Positions 1 to 8,375 of a DNA stretch of 39,657 nt are shown one piece after another; positions within the stretch are counted from its first letter, which is position 1; every line of letters begins with the position of its first letter. Made by a program: the position numbers and the translations under genes. Under the pieces are notes generated by a model. The model ran no database searches. It was not told where the DNA came from and saw nothing but the letters and a program-made list of their open reading frames with translations. This DNA comes from Actinomycetota bacterium. Its GTDB lineage: Bacteria; Actinomycetota; Thermoleophilia; Gaiellales; Gaiellaceae. The stretch is from the NCBI GenBank assembly GCA_009702325.1, contig WLID01000003.1, forward strand, positions 1-39,657, written 5' to 3'.

Positions 1-2
1 AG

Positions 3-215
3 CAGGCGTGGATCGACGTTCAGGTGCCGCATTGCGGTTACTGCCAGAACGGCATGATGATCCAGGCTGCTGACCTGCTTTCGAGCAACAAGAATCCGTC
101 TGAGGATGAGATTCGGACGGCGATGAATGGTCATTTGTGCCGCTGCGGTACGTATCCGCGGATTCTTACCGCGATTCAGCAGGCGGCCGCTGCGATGCGG
201 AAGGCTGGTGCTTAG
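3..215 (+). CDS. [2Fe-2S] small subunit of molybdenum hydroxylase (partial, 5' end missing)
   Basis: This is the C-terminal 70 residues of an IorA/CoxS-type iron-sulfur subunit that passes electrons from the molybdenum centre to an acceptor. The reading frame is already open at the window edge. The visible part shows the second-cluster motif of the family: CGYC near the start (in HCGYCQNGMM) and CRC further on (in GHLCRCGTYPRI). The N-terminal plant-ferredoxin-like domain lies outside the window. The stop is 2 bp before the ATG of the large subunit, so the two are certainly co-transcribed. Without a separate FAD subunit next to it, the pair resembles the two-subunit isoquinoline 1-oxidoreductase layout more than the three-subunit CO dehydrogenase or xanthine dehydrogenase layout. 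The substrate cannot be read from sequence. Confidence 0.9.
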   Translation, partial: QAWIDVQVPHCGYCQNGMMIQAADLLSSNKNPSEDEIRTAMNGHLCRCGTYPRILTAIQQAAAAMRKAGA

Positions 216-217
216 TC

Positions 218-2662
218 ATGGCTGATCTTTTGAACGAAGTCACTTCGAAGGAGTTCGGCCGCAAGTCGTTCCTCAAGGGCACTGGTGCTCTTGTTGTGAC
301 GATGGGTGTGGCCGGTGCGGGTACCGCTGCGGCGACGTCGGCGGATGTCTCGCCGTACGCCTCTCCTGGCCCGTTCCAGCAGGACTCGCTCGATTCGTGG
401 CTCGTCATCCACGCCGATAACACCGCTTCGGTGAAGCTCGGCAAGGTTGAGCTCGGTCAGGGCACGAGCACCGGTCTGCTCATGATCGCCGCTGAAGAGC
501 TGTCGATGACTCTCTCGCAGATGCGGGCGATCTCGAACGACACGGCTGTCACCCCGAACCAGGGCGCAACCGTCGGTTCACAGGGCATGAAGACCGGTGG
601 TAAGCAGACTCGTGCTGCTGCCGCTGCTGGTGCTGCTGCGCTGAGGACGCTTGCTGCTGCAAGCCTCGGCGCGGATGCGTCGACGCTCACCGTCAAGGCT
701 GGTGTTGTGACGGCCCCGAACGGCAAGTCGGTCACCTACGGCGCCCTGATCGGCGACAAGCTGTTCAACGTCACCGCCGACAAGGCGTACAACCTCACCC
801 CGACGACGGCTGTTCCGCCGGCGCCTGGTGCAGGTCTCGCCCCGGCGTTCCCGGGTCTGACCAAGCCGGTCTCGAAGTACACGATCGTCGGTACGAGCCC
901 GCAGCGCATTGAGCTGCCGTCGAAGGTCAACGGCTCCTACACCTACGTGCACAACGTCAAGGTGCCGGGCATGCTCCACGGCCGCGTTGTTCGCCCGAAG
1001 GGTCAGGCCGCCTACGGCTGGACGTACGACATCGAGTCCGTCGATGCGAGCTCGATCGCGCACATCCCGGGCGCGCAGGTCATCCGCAAGGCGAACTTCC
1101 TGGGTGTTGTTGCTCCGAAGGAGTACGACGCCATCCAGGCTGCGTCGCGGCTCAAGGTGACCTTCAAGGCTCCTCCGACCATCTCGTCGGCGGGCAACCT
1201 CTGGAAGCAGATGCGGGCGCACGACACAGCCGGCCTCGCTCCCGCCAAGTACAACGTGAACACGGGCAACTTCGATACCGCGTTCGCGAGCGCCGCAGCG
1301 AAGGTCTCACAGACCTACGCGATGGCCTACCAGGGTCACATGCCGATCGGCCCGACCTGCGCAGTTGCTGATGTCACCGCCAACGGTGCGCGCATCTTCA
1401 CCAACTCGCAGAACATCTATGGAACCCGCACGGGTCTCCAGACGATTCTCGGCATGCCGATGAGCCAGATCCGCGTCACGTACGTGGAAGGTGGCTCGGT
1501 GTTCGGCGGCAACCCGCAGAACGACACGGTGTACGCCGCAGCCATCATGTCGCAGATCGCCGGCAAGCCGGTGCGCATGCAGATGATGCGTTGGGACGAG
1601 CATGGTTGGGACAACTACGGCCCGGCAATGCTCAGCGACATCCGCGGTGCAGCGGACGCAGCCGGCAACATCATCGGTACGGAATACGTCCAGTTCGGCA
1701 TCCCCGGCTACACGACGGTGCCGGCGAGCCACATGGCGGGTTCCGAGACGATCGTCGTTTCGACGACCACCAACGCCGACACGAACAACAGCGGTACCCA
1801 GTACGCGATCCCGAACCGCCGTGTCGTCACCAAGACGCTGCCGCTCGCGAACAACTACTTCAAGACCGCCCCGCTCCGCGCGCCGCAGGCCCTCCATGCC
1901 TGCTGGGGCTACGAGCAGATGATCGACGAGCTCGCGTACGCCGCCAAGATGGATCCGGCTGCGTTCCGTCTCAAGAACATCGCGACGCACGAGCGTGAAC
2001 TCGCGCTCGGCCTTACGACGCTGACCTACAACCGCTGGAAGGCGGCCCTGGTCGACGTTATGGCTCAGTCGAAGTGGCAGGCCAAGGTCGCCAACTCGGT
2101 GGCCCAGACGGGGAACGTCCGGAAGGGTCGCGGCATTGCGCTCGGCGCGTTCGCTGGTACCCAGGCTGCTGCGGTCGTCGACATCGAGCTCAATGTAAAG
2201 ACGGGCAAGATCGTCGCGAAGGAACTGTGGGTGTCGCAGGACAACGGCATCTCGTTCTACATCGACGGCGGCGTCAACAACTCGATTGGTGCTGCTATTC
2301 AGGGCGTCAGCCGGGCGCTTGTTGAGGGCCTGAACTTCGACACGAAGTATGTGACCGGCCTCGACTGGGTCACCTACCCAATGCTGCGGTTCAAGGATCA
2401 CCCGAAGACGCACATGAACGTCCTTCAGCGCTACGACATCCCGGAGGTCCAGACGGCAACGCTCGGTTCGAACGGCGCCTCTGTGCAGAACGGTGTCGTT
2501 GAGCGTGACGGGATCTACGCCGGTGGCTCGGGTGAACCGGCACTCGCGCCGGTCGCCGCAGCGATCGGTAACGCGTTCTTCGATGCAACGGGTGTCCGTC
2601 TCCGTGAGGCCCCGATGACCCCGGCACGTGTCCGGGCAACACTGAAGCTCGCAGGCATGTAA
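218..2662 (+). CDS. Molybdopterin-binding subunit, isoquinoline 1-oxidoreductase beta-like
   Basis: The product is an 814-aa large subunit of the xanthine-oxidase superfamily that hydroxylates a heterocycle or oxidises an aldehyde at a Mo-cofactor. I chose ATG 218 over a longer upstream frame because it follows the small-subunit stop by 2 bp and begins MADLLNEVTSKEFGRKSFLK, a Tat-like leader with RK where RR is usual, followed by an Ala/Gly hydrophobic stretch. The substrate/cofactor regions VELGQGTSTGL (about residue 80) and SVFGGNPQND (about 425-435) are visible, and the family's catalytic glutamate lies in GGSGEPALAP at about residue 773. The leader suggests cofactor-loaded export or membrane association; this is inference because the twin-arginine is imperfect. 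A strong terminator follows 27 bp after the stop. Confidence 0.88.
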   Translation: MADLLNEVTSKEFGRKSFLKGTGALVVTMGVAGAGTAAATSADVSPYASPGPFQQDSLDSWLVIHADNTASVKLGKVELGQGTSTGLLMIAAEELSMTLSQMRAISNDTAVTPNQGATVGSQGMKTGGKQTRAAAAAGAAALRTLAAASLGADASTLTVKAGVVTAPNGKSVTYGALIGDKLFNVTADKAYNLTPTTAVPPAPGAGLAPAFPGLTKPVSKYTIVGTSPQRIELPSKVNGSYTYVHNVKVPGMLHGRVVRPKGQAAYGWTYDIESVDASSIAHIPGAQVIRKANFLGVVAPKEYDAIQAASRLKVTFKAPPTISSAGNLWKQMRAHDTAGLAPAKYNVNTGNFDTAFASAAAKVSQTYAMAYQGHMPIGPTCAVADVTANGARIFTNSQNIYGTRTGLQTILGMPMSQIRVTYVEGGSVFGGNPQNDTVYAAAIMSQIAGKPVRMQMMRWDEHGWDNYGPAMLSDIRGAADAAGNIIGTEYVQFGIPGYTTVPASHMAGSETIVVSTTTNADTNNSGTQYAIPNRRVVTKTLPLANNYFKTAPLRAPQALHACWGYEQMIDELAYAAKMDPAAFRLKNIATHERELALGLTTLTYNRWKAALVDVMAQSKWQAKVANSVAQTGNVRKGRGIALGAFAGTQAAAVVDIELNVKTGKIVAKELWVSQDNGISFYIDGGVNNSIGAAIQGVSRALVEGLNFDTKYVTGLDWVTYPMLRFKDHPKTHMNVLQRYDIPEVQTATLGSNGASVQNGVVERDGIYAGGSGEPALAPVAAAIGNAFFDATGVRLREAPMTPARVRATLKLAGM

Positions 2663-2689
2663 CACGCGAACGCGCGTGTGCTTGTACCC

Positions 2690-2722
2690 GGAGGGGCCCC
2701 GCAAGGGGCCCCTCCGCTTTCT
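2690..2722 (+). terminator. Rho-independent terminator of the iorAB-like operon
   Basis: A perfect 11-bp GC stem (GGAGGGGCCCC at 2690-2700 and GGGGCCCCTCC at 2705-2715) encloses a GCAA (GNRA) tetraloop. It is followed by GCTTTCTTG, a short T-rich tail. It lies 27 bp after the large-subunit stop and is oriented to end that transcript. Confidence 0.88.
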
Positions 2723-2783
2723 TGACCGTGTTCGTGCGGATTCCGCGCTACCGGCAACGTGTGAGTTGCGCACCCTTGAAGCA

Positions 2784-2810
2784 CGAAGACCCCGCGCTGC
2801 GGGGTCTTCG
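2784..2810 (-). terminator. Hairpin terminator downstream of tRNA-Pro
   Basis: A 12-bp perfect stem (2784-2795 pairing with 2799-2810) has a 3-nt loop and core GAAGACCCC/GGGGTCTTC. It starts 5 bp beyond the 3' end of the minus-strand tRNA, so it probably ends the long minus-strand transcript. Read on the minus strand it is followed by GTGCTTCAAGG, which lacks a clean T run, so efficiency is uncertain. It could work from both sides. Confidence 0.65.
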
Positions 2811-2815
2811 GAAGA

Positions 2816-2890
2816 TCGGGGCGCCGAGATTCGAACTCGGGACCTCTAGTCCCCCAGACTAGCGCGCTAACCAGGCTGCGCCACGCCCCG
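2816..2890 (-). tRNA. tRNA-Pro (anticodon GGG)
   Basis: The 75-nt minus-strand sequence folds into a complete cloverleaf. It has a 7-bp acceptor stem CGGGGCG/CGCCCCG with discriminator A, a 4-bp D stem GCGC/GCGC with an AGCCTGGTTA loop, and an anticodon stem CTAGT/ACTAG with loop CTGGGGG (anticodon GGG, reading CCC/CCU). The variable loop is 5 nt, and the T stem CCGAG/CTCGG has loop TTCGAAT. CCA is not encoded: the next three bases read TCT. The tail must therefore be added by the CCA-adding enzyme, whose gene is also in this window. It lies 49 bp behind the XRE gene and two genes behind proS. Confidence 0.96.
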
Positions 2891-2939
2891 TGCGTGAAGA
2901 TCTAGCGTACCGGAGGCCTCCTGCGAGAGTCTGTTGAAG

Positions 2940-3239
2940 CTACGACGCGTATCGCTTGTAGAGGCGATCAACCATCTCTGGCATCGCCTCAAGCTTCTCG
3001 GTGATCACGCGAAGCCGGTACTCACGAAAATGCTCAGGATCAACGTCGAGCGCGGAGGCGAGACGCACCACCACATCGTTGGATGGCACCGGCCGATTTC
3101 CGTGAACCAAATGGTTCAGGTAGCCGGCCGATAGACCGGTCAGCGAAGCAAGCCCGCGGTAGGTCGTGCCAGCCTCGGTCATGAGCCGCTCGATCGCCGC
3201 ACCAAATGGCTCCGAGCTGAATCTCGAACGCTTTCCCAT
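2940..3239 (-). CDS. XRE-family helix-turn-helix regulator
   Basis: A 99-aa protein with one Cro/CI-type HTH at about residues 12-70. The core TYRGLASLTGLSAGYLNHL reads as the two DNA-binding helices, followed by VVRLASALDVDPEHF, typical of the XRE fold. The C-terminal 30 residues are charged and helical (FREYRLRVITEKLEAMPEMV) and may dimerise. There is no extra ligand or protease domain. It starts 15 bp after proS and ends 49 bp before tRNA-Pro, so it is probably co-transcribed with both. The target is unknown. Small XRE proteins of this kind are common in actinobacteria and are not necessarily phage derived. Confidence 0.82.
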   Translation of the reverse strand: MGKRSRFSSEPFGAAIERLMTEAGTTYRGLASLTGLSAGYLNHLVHGNRPVPSNDVVVRLASALDVDPEHFREYRLRVITEKLEAMPEMVDRLYKRYAS

Positions 3240-3254
3240 CGTTGTCGTACCCCC

Positions 3255-4922
3255 CTACCCCTTGACGGCGCCTGGAAGCGCTGCGATAGCGACTCGCGAC
3301 TCCGCGCCGGTTGCCCGATCGCGCACGTCGACGTTGCCGTCTTCCAATGTCTTCTTGCCGACGGTGATCCGCACCGGCAGGCCGATGAGATCCGCGTCGG
3401 CAAACTTCTCACCCGGTCGCTTCTCGCGATCGTCAAGCAGCACGTCGTACCCCGCGTCCGACAGTACGGTCGCCGCCTCGAGAGCAAGCTCTTCGGCACC
3501 GGGAAGCGCAAGAACGTGCACGTCGTACGGGGCGAGTGCCCGCGGCCAGACGATGCCGTTGTCGTCGTTCATCTGCTCAACCGCCGCGGCCATCACGCGT
3601 CCGGGCCCTATGCCGTAGCTCCCCATCACAAGCGGCTTCTGCTGACCGTCTTCGTCGAGGAAGAGCGCGTCGAGCGGAACCGAATAGCGTGTACCGAGCT
3701 TGAAGATATGGCCGATCTCAATCGCCGTGTCGAACGTCAGCGGGCCTCCGCAATTGATGCAGGTGTCGCCGTCTTTGGGCACACGAATATCGGCGAACGT
3801 TGCCTGGAAGTCGCGACCTTGCTCAACCCCTGTGAGGTGCCAGCCGGTCGTATTGGCGCCCGCGACGAATTGCCCGTCTCGCAACGCTTCATCGGCAAGG
3901 ATCGGCCCGGCGAACCCAACTGGGCCGAGCGATCCGGGCTCGGCGCCGAATGCGGCTCGAATCTCATCCTCGGTGGACGGGCGTGATTCACCCTGCAGCG
4001 CCGCCGCGAGCTTCGCCTCCTCCAACCGATCGTCGCCGCGCACGAGTGCAAGTACCACGGTTCCGTCGGGAAGCGTCATCGGCAACGCCTTTGATGTGGC
4101 GGCAACGTCGATGCCCAAGAAGCCCGCGAGGTCCTCACATGTCGTCACATTCGGCGTCTCCACGAGCTGCGGCGCGTCGATTGCGTCGGGGAACGTCGCC
4201 GGACGCGGCACAGCACGGGCAACCTCGAGGTCGGCAGCGAAATCACCTGTCGGACACGTCACGAGGGTGTTCTCGCCGGAGCCGGACGGTGCAAGGTAGT
4301 CGACCGACTCGCTACCACCCATCATTCCGGATTCGGCCTGCACGGCGTGGTAGGCGATGCCACAACGCTTGAAGATGCGGTGGTAGGCCGCCTCATGCGC
4401 ACGGAAGCTCTTCTCGAGTCCGTCCTCATCACGGTCGAAGGAGTACGAGTCCTTCATGATGAACTCGCGCACCCGGATCAGCCCGCCGCGTGGACGTGGC
4501 TCGTCGCGATCCTTCGTCTGAAAGTGGTACCAGGACTGCGGGAGCTGCCTGTAGCTCTGGAGCTCGCGTGCGTGGAAGGTGAACGTCTCTTCGTGCGTCA
4601 TCGGCAAGACGAAGGGTCGACCAGCGCGATCCTGGGTGTGGAAGATCTCCGGAATACCTGCACGACCAGTGGCCTCCCACAGCTCGAGCGGCGTCAACAC
4701 GGGGGCAAACCACTCCTGCGCACCGATCGCATCGAGCTCTTCACGGATCACGTTCTCAACTTTTCGATGGACGCGCCACCCGAGCGGCGTGAACGACCAC
4801 AGGCCAGCAGAGACCTGCCGGATGTATCCGGCACGGACGAGCAGCTTGTGGCTAACAGCTTCCGCATCGGCGGGAGCGTCGCGCAGCGTCGGCAGATGGA
4901 GCGTCGAGGCCCTGGCAATCAT
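3255..4922 (-). CDS. proS: Prolyl-tRNA synthetase
   Basis: A class II aminoacyl-tRNA synthetase that charges tRNA-Pro with proline in the cytoplasm; 555 aa, the length of the bacterial type with an editing insertion. Visible are the proline/ATP-site THEE at about 109-112, motif 2 (RGGLIRVREFIMKDSYSF, about 145-162), and a YbaK-like insertion domain at about 230-380 that would clear mis-charged Ala-tRNA-Pro. Motif 3 GSYGIGPGR lies at about 436, and a C-terminal anticodon-binding domain ends the protein. ATG 4922 gives the standard N-terminus and lies 15 bp after ispG. It is followed directly by an XRE gene and a cognate tRNA gene. Confidence 0.97.
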   Translation of the reverse strand: MIARASTLHLPTLRDAPADAEAVSHKLLVRAGYIRQVSAGLWSFTPLGWRVHRKVENVIREELDAIGAQEWFAPVLTPLELWEATGRAGIPEIFHTQDRAGRPFVLPMTHEETFTFHARELQSYRQLPQSWYHFQTKDRDEPRPRGGLIRVREFIMKDSYSFDRDEDGLEKSFRAHEAAYHRIFKRCGIAYHAVQAESGMMGGSESVDYLAPSGSGENTLVTCPTGDFAADLEVARAVPRPATFPDAIDAPQLVETPNVTTCEDLAGFLGIDVAATSKALPMTLPDGTVVLALVRGDDRLEEAKLAAALQGESRPSTEDEIRAAFGAEPGSLGPVGFAGPILADEALRDGQFVAGANTTGWHLTGVEQGRDFQATFADIRVPKDGDTCINCGGPLTFDTAIEIGHIFKLGTRYSVPLDALFLDEDGQQKPLVMGSYGIGPGRVMAAAVEQMNDDNGIVWPRALAPYDVHVLALPGAEELALEAATVLSDAGYDVLLDDREKRPGEKFADADLIGLPVRITVGKKTLEDGNVDVRDRATGAESRVAIAALPGAVKG

Positions 4923-4937
4923 CGTTGTCTCCTCAGG

Positions 4938-6071
4938 CTACTCGAGCGGGATGGCGGATGCTTCGGCCATCGCGAGCGCGGCCGGCTTCGCAGCACGGCG
5001 ACGCTCGGGACGGGGCATACCCTCGGCAATCCAAGCGTCCACTTCACGGAAGAGTTCGTCGATCAGGATCGACGCCTCAACCTTGCGGAGCACCTTGCCA
5101 TGGGCGTAGATGAAACCAACGTCGCGGCCGCCAGCGATTCCGAAGTCGGCATCGCCCGATTCGCCTGGACCATTGACGGCACAGCCAAGAACCGCGACTT
5201 CGAAATGCTCGGGATATTCGGCCAAGCGGCGTTCAACCTCCTCCGCGAGGCCCTGAACGCCGACGTTGTCACGACCGCACGATGGGCAGGCGATCAGAAC
5301 GGGCCCACGTTCCCGCAGCCCAAGCGCCTTCAGAATCTCCCAGGCGACCTTCACTTCGTCCACCGGATCGGCAGTAAGGCTCACGCGAATCGTGTCGCCG
5401 ATACCGTCGGCAAGCAGCGAACCGATGCCGACGGCGCTCTTGATTGCGCCCGTTGAAGGTGGGCCTGCTTCGGTTACACCAAGGTGAAGCGGATAGGGCA
5501 CCTTCGCCGCCAACATGCGGTAGGCGCGAATCATTGTCGGCACATGGCTCGACTTGACCGAGATCTTGAAGTCGCGGAAGTCGAGCTTCTCGAGCAACCG
5601 AACCTCTTCGAGCGCTGCTTCAACGAGCGCCTCAGCCTGATCTTCGGCCGCGAGATCTTCAAGGTGCTTCGGAAGAGAGCCACCGTTTGCGCCGATCCGC
5701 ATTGGGATACCGGCCTTCTTCGCCGCCGCGACAACTTCGGCAACCTTGTCGTCGCCGCCGATATTGCCCGGGTTGATGCGCACGGCCTGCACCCCGGCCT
5801 CGATCGCCTTCAATGCAAGCGAGGCGTTGAAGTGAATGTCGGCAATCACAGGAATCGGCGAGAACGCGACGATGCGCGCGAGCGCGTTGGCGTCCTCGAG
5901 CTTCGGAACAGCGACGCGAACGACCTCACACCCGGCGCTCGCAAGCGCGGCGATCTGAGCAGTCGTCGCCGGCACGTCGTGCGTCTTTGTGAGGGTCATC
6001 GACTGGATGACGACTGGGGCTCCGCCGCCGATCGCTACCCCGCCGACGTGTACCTGGCGCTCACTTCCCAC
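4938..6071 (-). CDS. ispG: 4-hydroxy-3-methylbut-2-enyl diphosphate synthase
   Basis: GcpE/IspG is the penultimate MEP-pathway enzyme, reducing MEcPP to HMBPP with a [4Fe-4S] cluster. The 377-aa protein has the N-terminal TIM barrel (VVIQSMTLTKTHDVPAT at the start, VIADIHFN about 75-82, VRINPGNIG about 98-105). It also has the C-terminal cluster domain with CPSC (Cys262, Cys265), Cys297 in GCAVNGPGE, and the following Glu304. All three cluster cysteines are present. The start is GTG 6071. It belongs to the dxr-rseP-ispG block, so the pathway's second and sixth steps share one transcript here. The last 30 residues are an Ala/Arg-rich extension. Confidence 0.97.
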   Translation of the reverse strand: MGSERQVHVGGVAIGGGAPVVIQSMTLTKTHDVPATTAQIAALASAGCEVVRVAVPKLEDANALARIVAFSPIPVIADIHFNASLALKAIEAGVQAVRINPGNIGGDDKVAEVVAAAKKAGIPMRIGANGGSLPKHLEDLAAEDQAEALVEAALEEVRLLEKLDFRDFKISVKSSHVPTMIRAYRMLAAKVPYPLHLGVTEAGPPSTGAIKSAVGIGSLLADGIGDTIRVSLTADPVDEVKVAWEILKALGLRERGPVLIACPSCGRDNVGVQGLAEEVERRLAEYPEHFEVAVLGCAVNGPGESGDADFGIAGGRDVGFIYAHGKVLRKVEASILIDELFREVDAWIAEGMPRPERRRAAKPAALAMAEASAIPLE

Positions 6072-6137
6072 AGCGCCATCGTACCGGCGGTCATGGCTCT
6101 CATCGCCGAGTGCCGCCGGGGACTCCGGCAGCTCCCG

Positions 6138-7319
6138 CTATCCGCCTTGGGTGAAGAGATCGTTGCGTAGCCCGAGATACATCAGGAACGCAAACAGTGC
6201 GAGTCCGACCGCGCTGTAGCGCATGTAGGCGAGCTGCGAGAAGCCCCTCCCCCGCACCTTTTCGAGCAGCGACATCACGATATGTCCGCCGTCGAGCGGC
6301 AGCACCGGAAGCAGGTTCAGAAGTCCAAGTGCAAGGCTGATCAGTCCGAGGATGAACAGGAAATCTGCCGTGGATCGCTGATAGGCACTCGATGCGACGC
6401 GCGTCATACCGACCACGCTCGACACGTTCTCGGTGTCTTTGCCCGTGGCGATGCCGCCGAGCGCCGAAACCGTGTCTGTCGTTACGGCCGCGACAACATG
6501 GAACGACTGCCGAACGGATGTCGCCAGCGAGTCGCCTTGTCCGGGCGCGCCAGCGATTTGGAAGCCGACGCGATAGACACCCTCGGTTCGAATCGCCGCC
6601 AACGGGCCAAGTGTGACACGGTGCCCATTCCGGTTCACGACGATGGTGAAGAGACGCCCGCCCGTCGCGTTGATCGTGGGGGCAATCGTTTCGGGAGTAA
6701 CGAGGTGTCCGTCGACGCGCACAACCGTGTCCCCGGCACGCAAGCCTGCCTTCGCGGCAGGATGGCCAGAGAGAACGCTGTCCACGTTGCGCGTCGCTAC
6801 GACTGACCCCGACATGAAGACCGCTGCGAAGATCACGAGCGCGATCAGAACATTCACCGCAGGGCCAGCCGCAATCACGGTCACACGGCGCCACGTCGCC
6901 TGGCGCCAGTACGCATCGGGTGCGAGTGCACCTTCGAGTTCCTGAAACATGCGCTCCTTGCCGAGCTCCGGCTCAAGACGGAGCAAGAGTTCACGGGCAT
7001 GCCCGTCTTGGCCCGCGTCGACGGCCGCCTCGAACGCGGTGAGCTCCGCGTCAAGTTCTTCGGCACGTGCCTGCGCGAGGCTGCGACGCAGATCACCGGC
7101 CACCGGCCGGTGCATGCCCGGGATCTTCACGTAGCCGCCGAGGGGCAGTGAGCCAATGCCGTACTCCACCCCACCGCGCACCGTCTTCACGATTGGTGGA
7201 CCGAAGCCGAGGTAGAACTTGCGCGGGCGCATCCCGACTGCACGTGCGGCAACGAAGTGGCCCGCCTCGTGAATCAGCACGAGCACTGCAAGCCCGATGA
7301 TGGCGATGAAGACGCTCAC
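6138..7319 (-). CDS. rseP: Site-2 intramembrane metalloprotease RseP/RIP family
   Basis: A membrane zinc protease (M50) that cuts transmembrane substrates such as anti-sigma factors or remnant signal peptides. The 393-aa protein has the first-helix HEAGH motif (His17, Glu18, His21), a long soluble part with one PDZ domain (about 170-260), and the second zinc-ligand motif LNLLPVLPLDGGH at about 335-350. An additional hydrophobic segment ends the protein. Only one PDZ is visible, as in many Gram-positive members, against two in E. coli RseP. GTG 7319 overlaps the dxr stop by 4 bp, so translation is coupled. No substrate gene (an anti-sigma factor) is next to it. Confidence 0.94.
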   Translation of the reverse strand: MSVFIAIIGLAVLVLIHEAGHFVAARAVGMRPRKFYLGFGPPIVKTVRGGVEYGIGSLPLGGYVKIPGMHRPVAGDLRRSLAQARAEELDAELTAFEAAVDAGQDGHARELLLRLEPELGKERMFQELEGALAPDAYWRQATWRRVTVIAAGPAVNVLIALVIFAAVFMSGSVVATRNVDSVLSGHPAAKAGLRAGDTVVRVDGHLVTPETIAPTINATGGRLFTIVVNRNGHRVTLGPLAAIRTEGVYRVGFQIAGAPGQGDSLATSVRQSFHVVAAVTTDTVSALGGIATGKDTENVSSVVGMTRVASSAYQRSTADFLFILGLISLALGLLNLLPVLPLDGGHIVMSLLEKVRGRGFSQLAYMRYSAVGLALFAFLMYLGLRNDLFTQGG

Positions 7320-8347
7320 GGGAGCTGCACCGCATCGCGCGCCGCTCGATCGGCTGCGTAGAGCTCATCAAGTGTCTGCGCGGGAGCACCTGTCACGCGT
7401 CCGAGTGCATCCTCAACGACAGCTGCGATGTCGAGAAAGCCGATCTTCCCCGTCAGAAATGCCGCTACTGCCACCTCGTTGGCGGCGTTGTATGCGCACG
7501 GATAGGTGCCGCCACGGACGCCGGACTCTCGGGCAAGGCCGAGCATGCGGAAGGTGTCGTGATCAGGTGGAAAGAACTCGAGCGTCGTCAGCTCGAGCGG
7601 CGGCACCGGGGTCGATGCACGGGCGGGATAGGTGAGCGCGTAGGAGATCGGCACGCGCATGTCGGGGTAACCGAGATGCGCGATCGAAGCACCGTCTCGA
7701 AAGCGTACGAGGCCGTGAACGATCGATGTCGGATGCACCACAACATCGATGCGATCGTATGGCATGCCAAAGAGGAAATGGGCCTCGATCACCTCGAGCC
7801 CCTTGTTGGCGAGTGTCGCTGAGTCGATCGTGATCTTCGGCCCCATGTTCCAGGTGGGATGCGCGAGCGCCGCGGCTGGTGTCACATCGACGAGGTCGGC
7901 TCGCGTCCTGCCGCGAAACGGCCCTCCACTGGCGGTGACGACGAGGGATTCCGGCTCACCAAGCTGGATGCACTGAAAGAGCGCCGAGTGCTCGCTATCA
8001 ACGGGAATGATCGAACCTCCCCCACGCTCAAGCGCAGCAAGAGCGAGATCGCCCGCCGCCACAAGGCTCTCCTTGTTCGCGAGCGCAAGCGTGACGCCAT
8101 GCTCAAGCGCCCACATCGTCGGTGCGAGCCCAGCGAAGCCCACAACGGCGTTGAGCACGACATCTGGTTCCGCACGGTCGAGGAGCTCCGTCAGGTCGCC
8201 ACCCACCTGCGTCAGAGGTGCAAGGCCATCGATTGCCGTTGTGCCAGACGCGGCGGCCACGAGTTCAAGGTCGGGGCTCGCTTCGATTACCTCGATCGCC
8301 TGGCGGCCGATCGAGCCAGTCGCGCCGAGCAGGGCGATGCGGGTCAC
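7316..8347 (-). CDS. dxr: 1-deoxy-D-xylulose 5-phosphate reductoisomerase (compact form)
   Basis: Dxr converts DXP to MEP with NADPH, the committed step of the MEP pathway. I start it at GTG 8347 (VTRIALLGATGSIG); the open frame runs 66 codons further upstream, but only from this point does it match the family. NADPH loop GATGSIG (8-14), LANKESLV (about 90-97), metal ligands in PVDSEHSA (about 114-121) and NKGLEVIEAH are all intact, so it should be active. It is 343 aa against about 398 in E. coli. Roughly 35 residues are missing between VAAASG and LTELLDRAEPDVV in the nucleotide-binding domain, and the C-terminus is also shorter. It overlaps rseP by 4 bp and starts 28 bp after cdsA. Confidence 0.95.
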   Translation of the reverse strand: MTRIALLGATGSIGRQAIEVIEASPDLELVAAASGTTAIDGLAPLTQVGGDLTELLDRAEPDVVLNAVVGFAGLAPTMWALEHGVTLALANKESLVAAGDLALAALERGGGSIIPVDSEHSALFQCIQLGEPESLVVTASGGPFRGRTRADLVDVTPAAALAHPTWNMGPKITIDSATLANKGLEVIEAHFLFGMPYDRIDVVVHPTSIVHGLVRFRDGASIAHLGYPDMRVPISYALTYPARASTPVPPLELTTLEFFPPDHDTFRMLGLARESGVRGGTYPCAYNAANEVAVAAFLTGKIGFLDIAAVVEDALGRVTGAPAQTLDELYAADRAARDAVQLP

Positions 8348-8375
8348 GCGTTCAGGGTACCCGGGCGGGTTCGCC

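Noticed and set aside
1307..2773. 488-aa open frame on the minus strand across the molybdopterin subunit
   Set aside because: It is the mirror of a strongly supported gene. The residues are Arg/Val/His-rich with no family motif, as expected for antisense frames in high-GC DNA.
2940..3239. XRE gene as a prophage or toxin-antitoxin remnant
   Set aside because: No integrase, attachment repeat or toxin gene is adjacent; the gene sits inside a housekeeping run with ordinary base composition.
4347..5456. 369-aa plus-strand open frame over proS and ispG
   Set aside because: It is antisense to two genes with complete catalytic motifs, shows no recognisable domain, and spans their junction.
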